Below, piece after piece: positions 62,917 to 64,000 of a stretch of DNA of 64,000 bases (position 1 is its first letter; each line of letters begins with the position of its first letter). The position numbers and the translations under genes are program-made. The DNA comes from Alphaproteobacteria bacterium (GTDB taxonomy: Bacteria; Pseudomonadota; Alphaproteobacteria; Reyranellales; Reyranellaceae): NCBI GenBank assembly GCA_017307275.1, contig JAFKFK010000015.1:91061-155060 (forward strand). The letters run 5' to 3'. Under the pieces are notes generated by a model. That model searched no databases and had not been told where the DNA came from. It saw nothing but the letters and a program-made list of their open reading frames with translations.

Positions 62917-63287
62917 TGGCTGACGAGAGCGTTGCTTTCGATATTCGCCTGCAACTCGGCTCATATGCTTACTAAAAGTGGCGCAACGCGCTGAGCATGG
63001 GCGGCTCCGCATAGTGGGTGTCTATGCGGAGCCTGACCATTCGCTCTCGTGGGATGGGGCCCGCGAATGGCTGCCGCTAGAGTATCGCCGGCAATTGCGT
63101 ATCCAGTGGAACATTGGGACAGCTACTCCGAGAGTGTCCATTCTTCTCCGACAATGTTCGTGCAGCGGGGAGCCGCAATCTTCCAGGGAGTACCCCCTAA
63201 GCAACGGCCACAGTTCCATGGGAGAAGTGCTTTCAAGCGCTTGATGGCCTAGTGTCGGTGGCGGTCATCGGGTGGGGTCGAGCGGAC
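62917..63287. other. Intergenic region with strong hairpin
   Basis: The 371 bp between the Nudix gene and the broken UXS gene contain no convincing gene; a short frame at 62978-63244 matches nothing. Its main feature is a 12-bp perfect hairpin at 63003-63033. Third-position GC of the next gene is visibly higher than in the genes to its left. Confidence 0.5.
63003..63033 (+). terminator. Perfect 12-bp hairpin, possible terminator
   Basis: GGCTCCGCATAG, seven-base loop TGGGTGT, CTATGCGGAGCC: all twelve pairs match. It lies 87 bp after the Nudix stop and ahead of the UXS pseudogene. No T-run follows, so it is not a textbook intrinsic terminator; it may mark the locus end, protect a 3' end or be a protein site. 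Confidence 0.5.

Positions 63288-64000
<713 letters not shown>

Noticed and set aside
62978..63244. Short plus-strand frame before the UXS pseudogene
   Set aside because: No similarity or ribosome site, and it covers the 12-bp hairpin.

Overview
The window reads as chromosomal DNA of a GC-rich alphaproteobacterium. Codons end mostly in G or C. It carries several periplasmic-binding-protein transport systems, CaiB-type CoA transferases, MaoC hydratases and a Wzy-type polysaccharide locus. The gene mix resembles soil Rhodospirillales/Hyphomicrobiales such as Reyranella or Bradyrhizobium; that placement is inference from gene content only. I see no tRNA, rRNA, CRISPR array or complete insertion sequence.

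Layout. (1) 1-1868: the 5' part of a Rieske oxygenase gene, a LysR regulator and a gene-free stretch with a perfect TTCG-loop hairpin. (2) 1869-9748: a PrcB-like secreted protein and a sugar-acid catabolic set (IlvD/Edd dehydratase divergent from a KDG kinase; KDPG aldolase coupled to an SDR dehydrogenase), with a sterol-desaturase-like hydroxylase, a YVTN beta-propeller and a TAXI binding protein. (3) 9812-18488: a minus-strand run with a complete branched-chain-type ABC importer (LivG, LivH, LivM, binding protein, LivF) built around an acyl-CoA ligase, followed by a COG3650 protein and a sirtuin. (4) 18582-26155: a polysaccharide-deacetylase-like enzyme, then a minus-strand run joining an Fbp-type ABC importer, a CaiB-like CoA transferase with Gln at the usual Asp position, a PhyH dioxygenase and a DehI-like protein. 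(5) 26250-33797: a methyltransferase, then a tight plus-strand operon (MmgE/PrpD, MaoC, acyl-CoA dehydrogenase, MaoC, CoA transferase, CitE-type lyase, MFS) that fits degradation of a branched C5 dicarboxylate such as mesaconate, itaconate or methylsuccinate.

(6) 33772-37847: a Bug binding protein, a dienelactone hydrolase, an orphan LivK-like binding protein and an Asp-box beta-propeller. (7) 37857-41444: a MarR-EmrA operon divergent from EmrB, with a 27-bp palindrome lying on the emrB start codon, then a VOC protein. (8) 41441-45483: an FAD oxidoreductase, small membrane proteins, an NYN/LOTUS protein and a flavodoxin-like reductase with an expanded CSCSCSC run. (9) 45642-64000: a surface-polysaccharide locus. 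It encodes a WecG-type glycosyltransferase, a beta-helix protein, Wzy, Wzx and Wzz, RfbF with a PIG-L deacetylase, an unrecognised protein with an internally duplicated Cys-containing domain, a COG4091/SAF oxidoreductase, an RfbC-like epimerase, UDP-glucose dehydrogenase, a UXS-like SDR, a GT2 and a Nudix protein. At the right edge is a second UXS gene interrupted by one in-frame TAG.

The best candidates for something new are the duplicated-domain protein (55174-56304) in its unusual nucleotide-sugar context (RfbF with no RfbG here, PIG-L, COG4091, RfbC), the transporter/CoA-transferase/PhyH/DehI run, and the C5-dicarboxylate operon.
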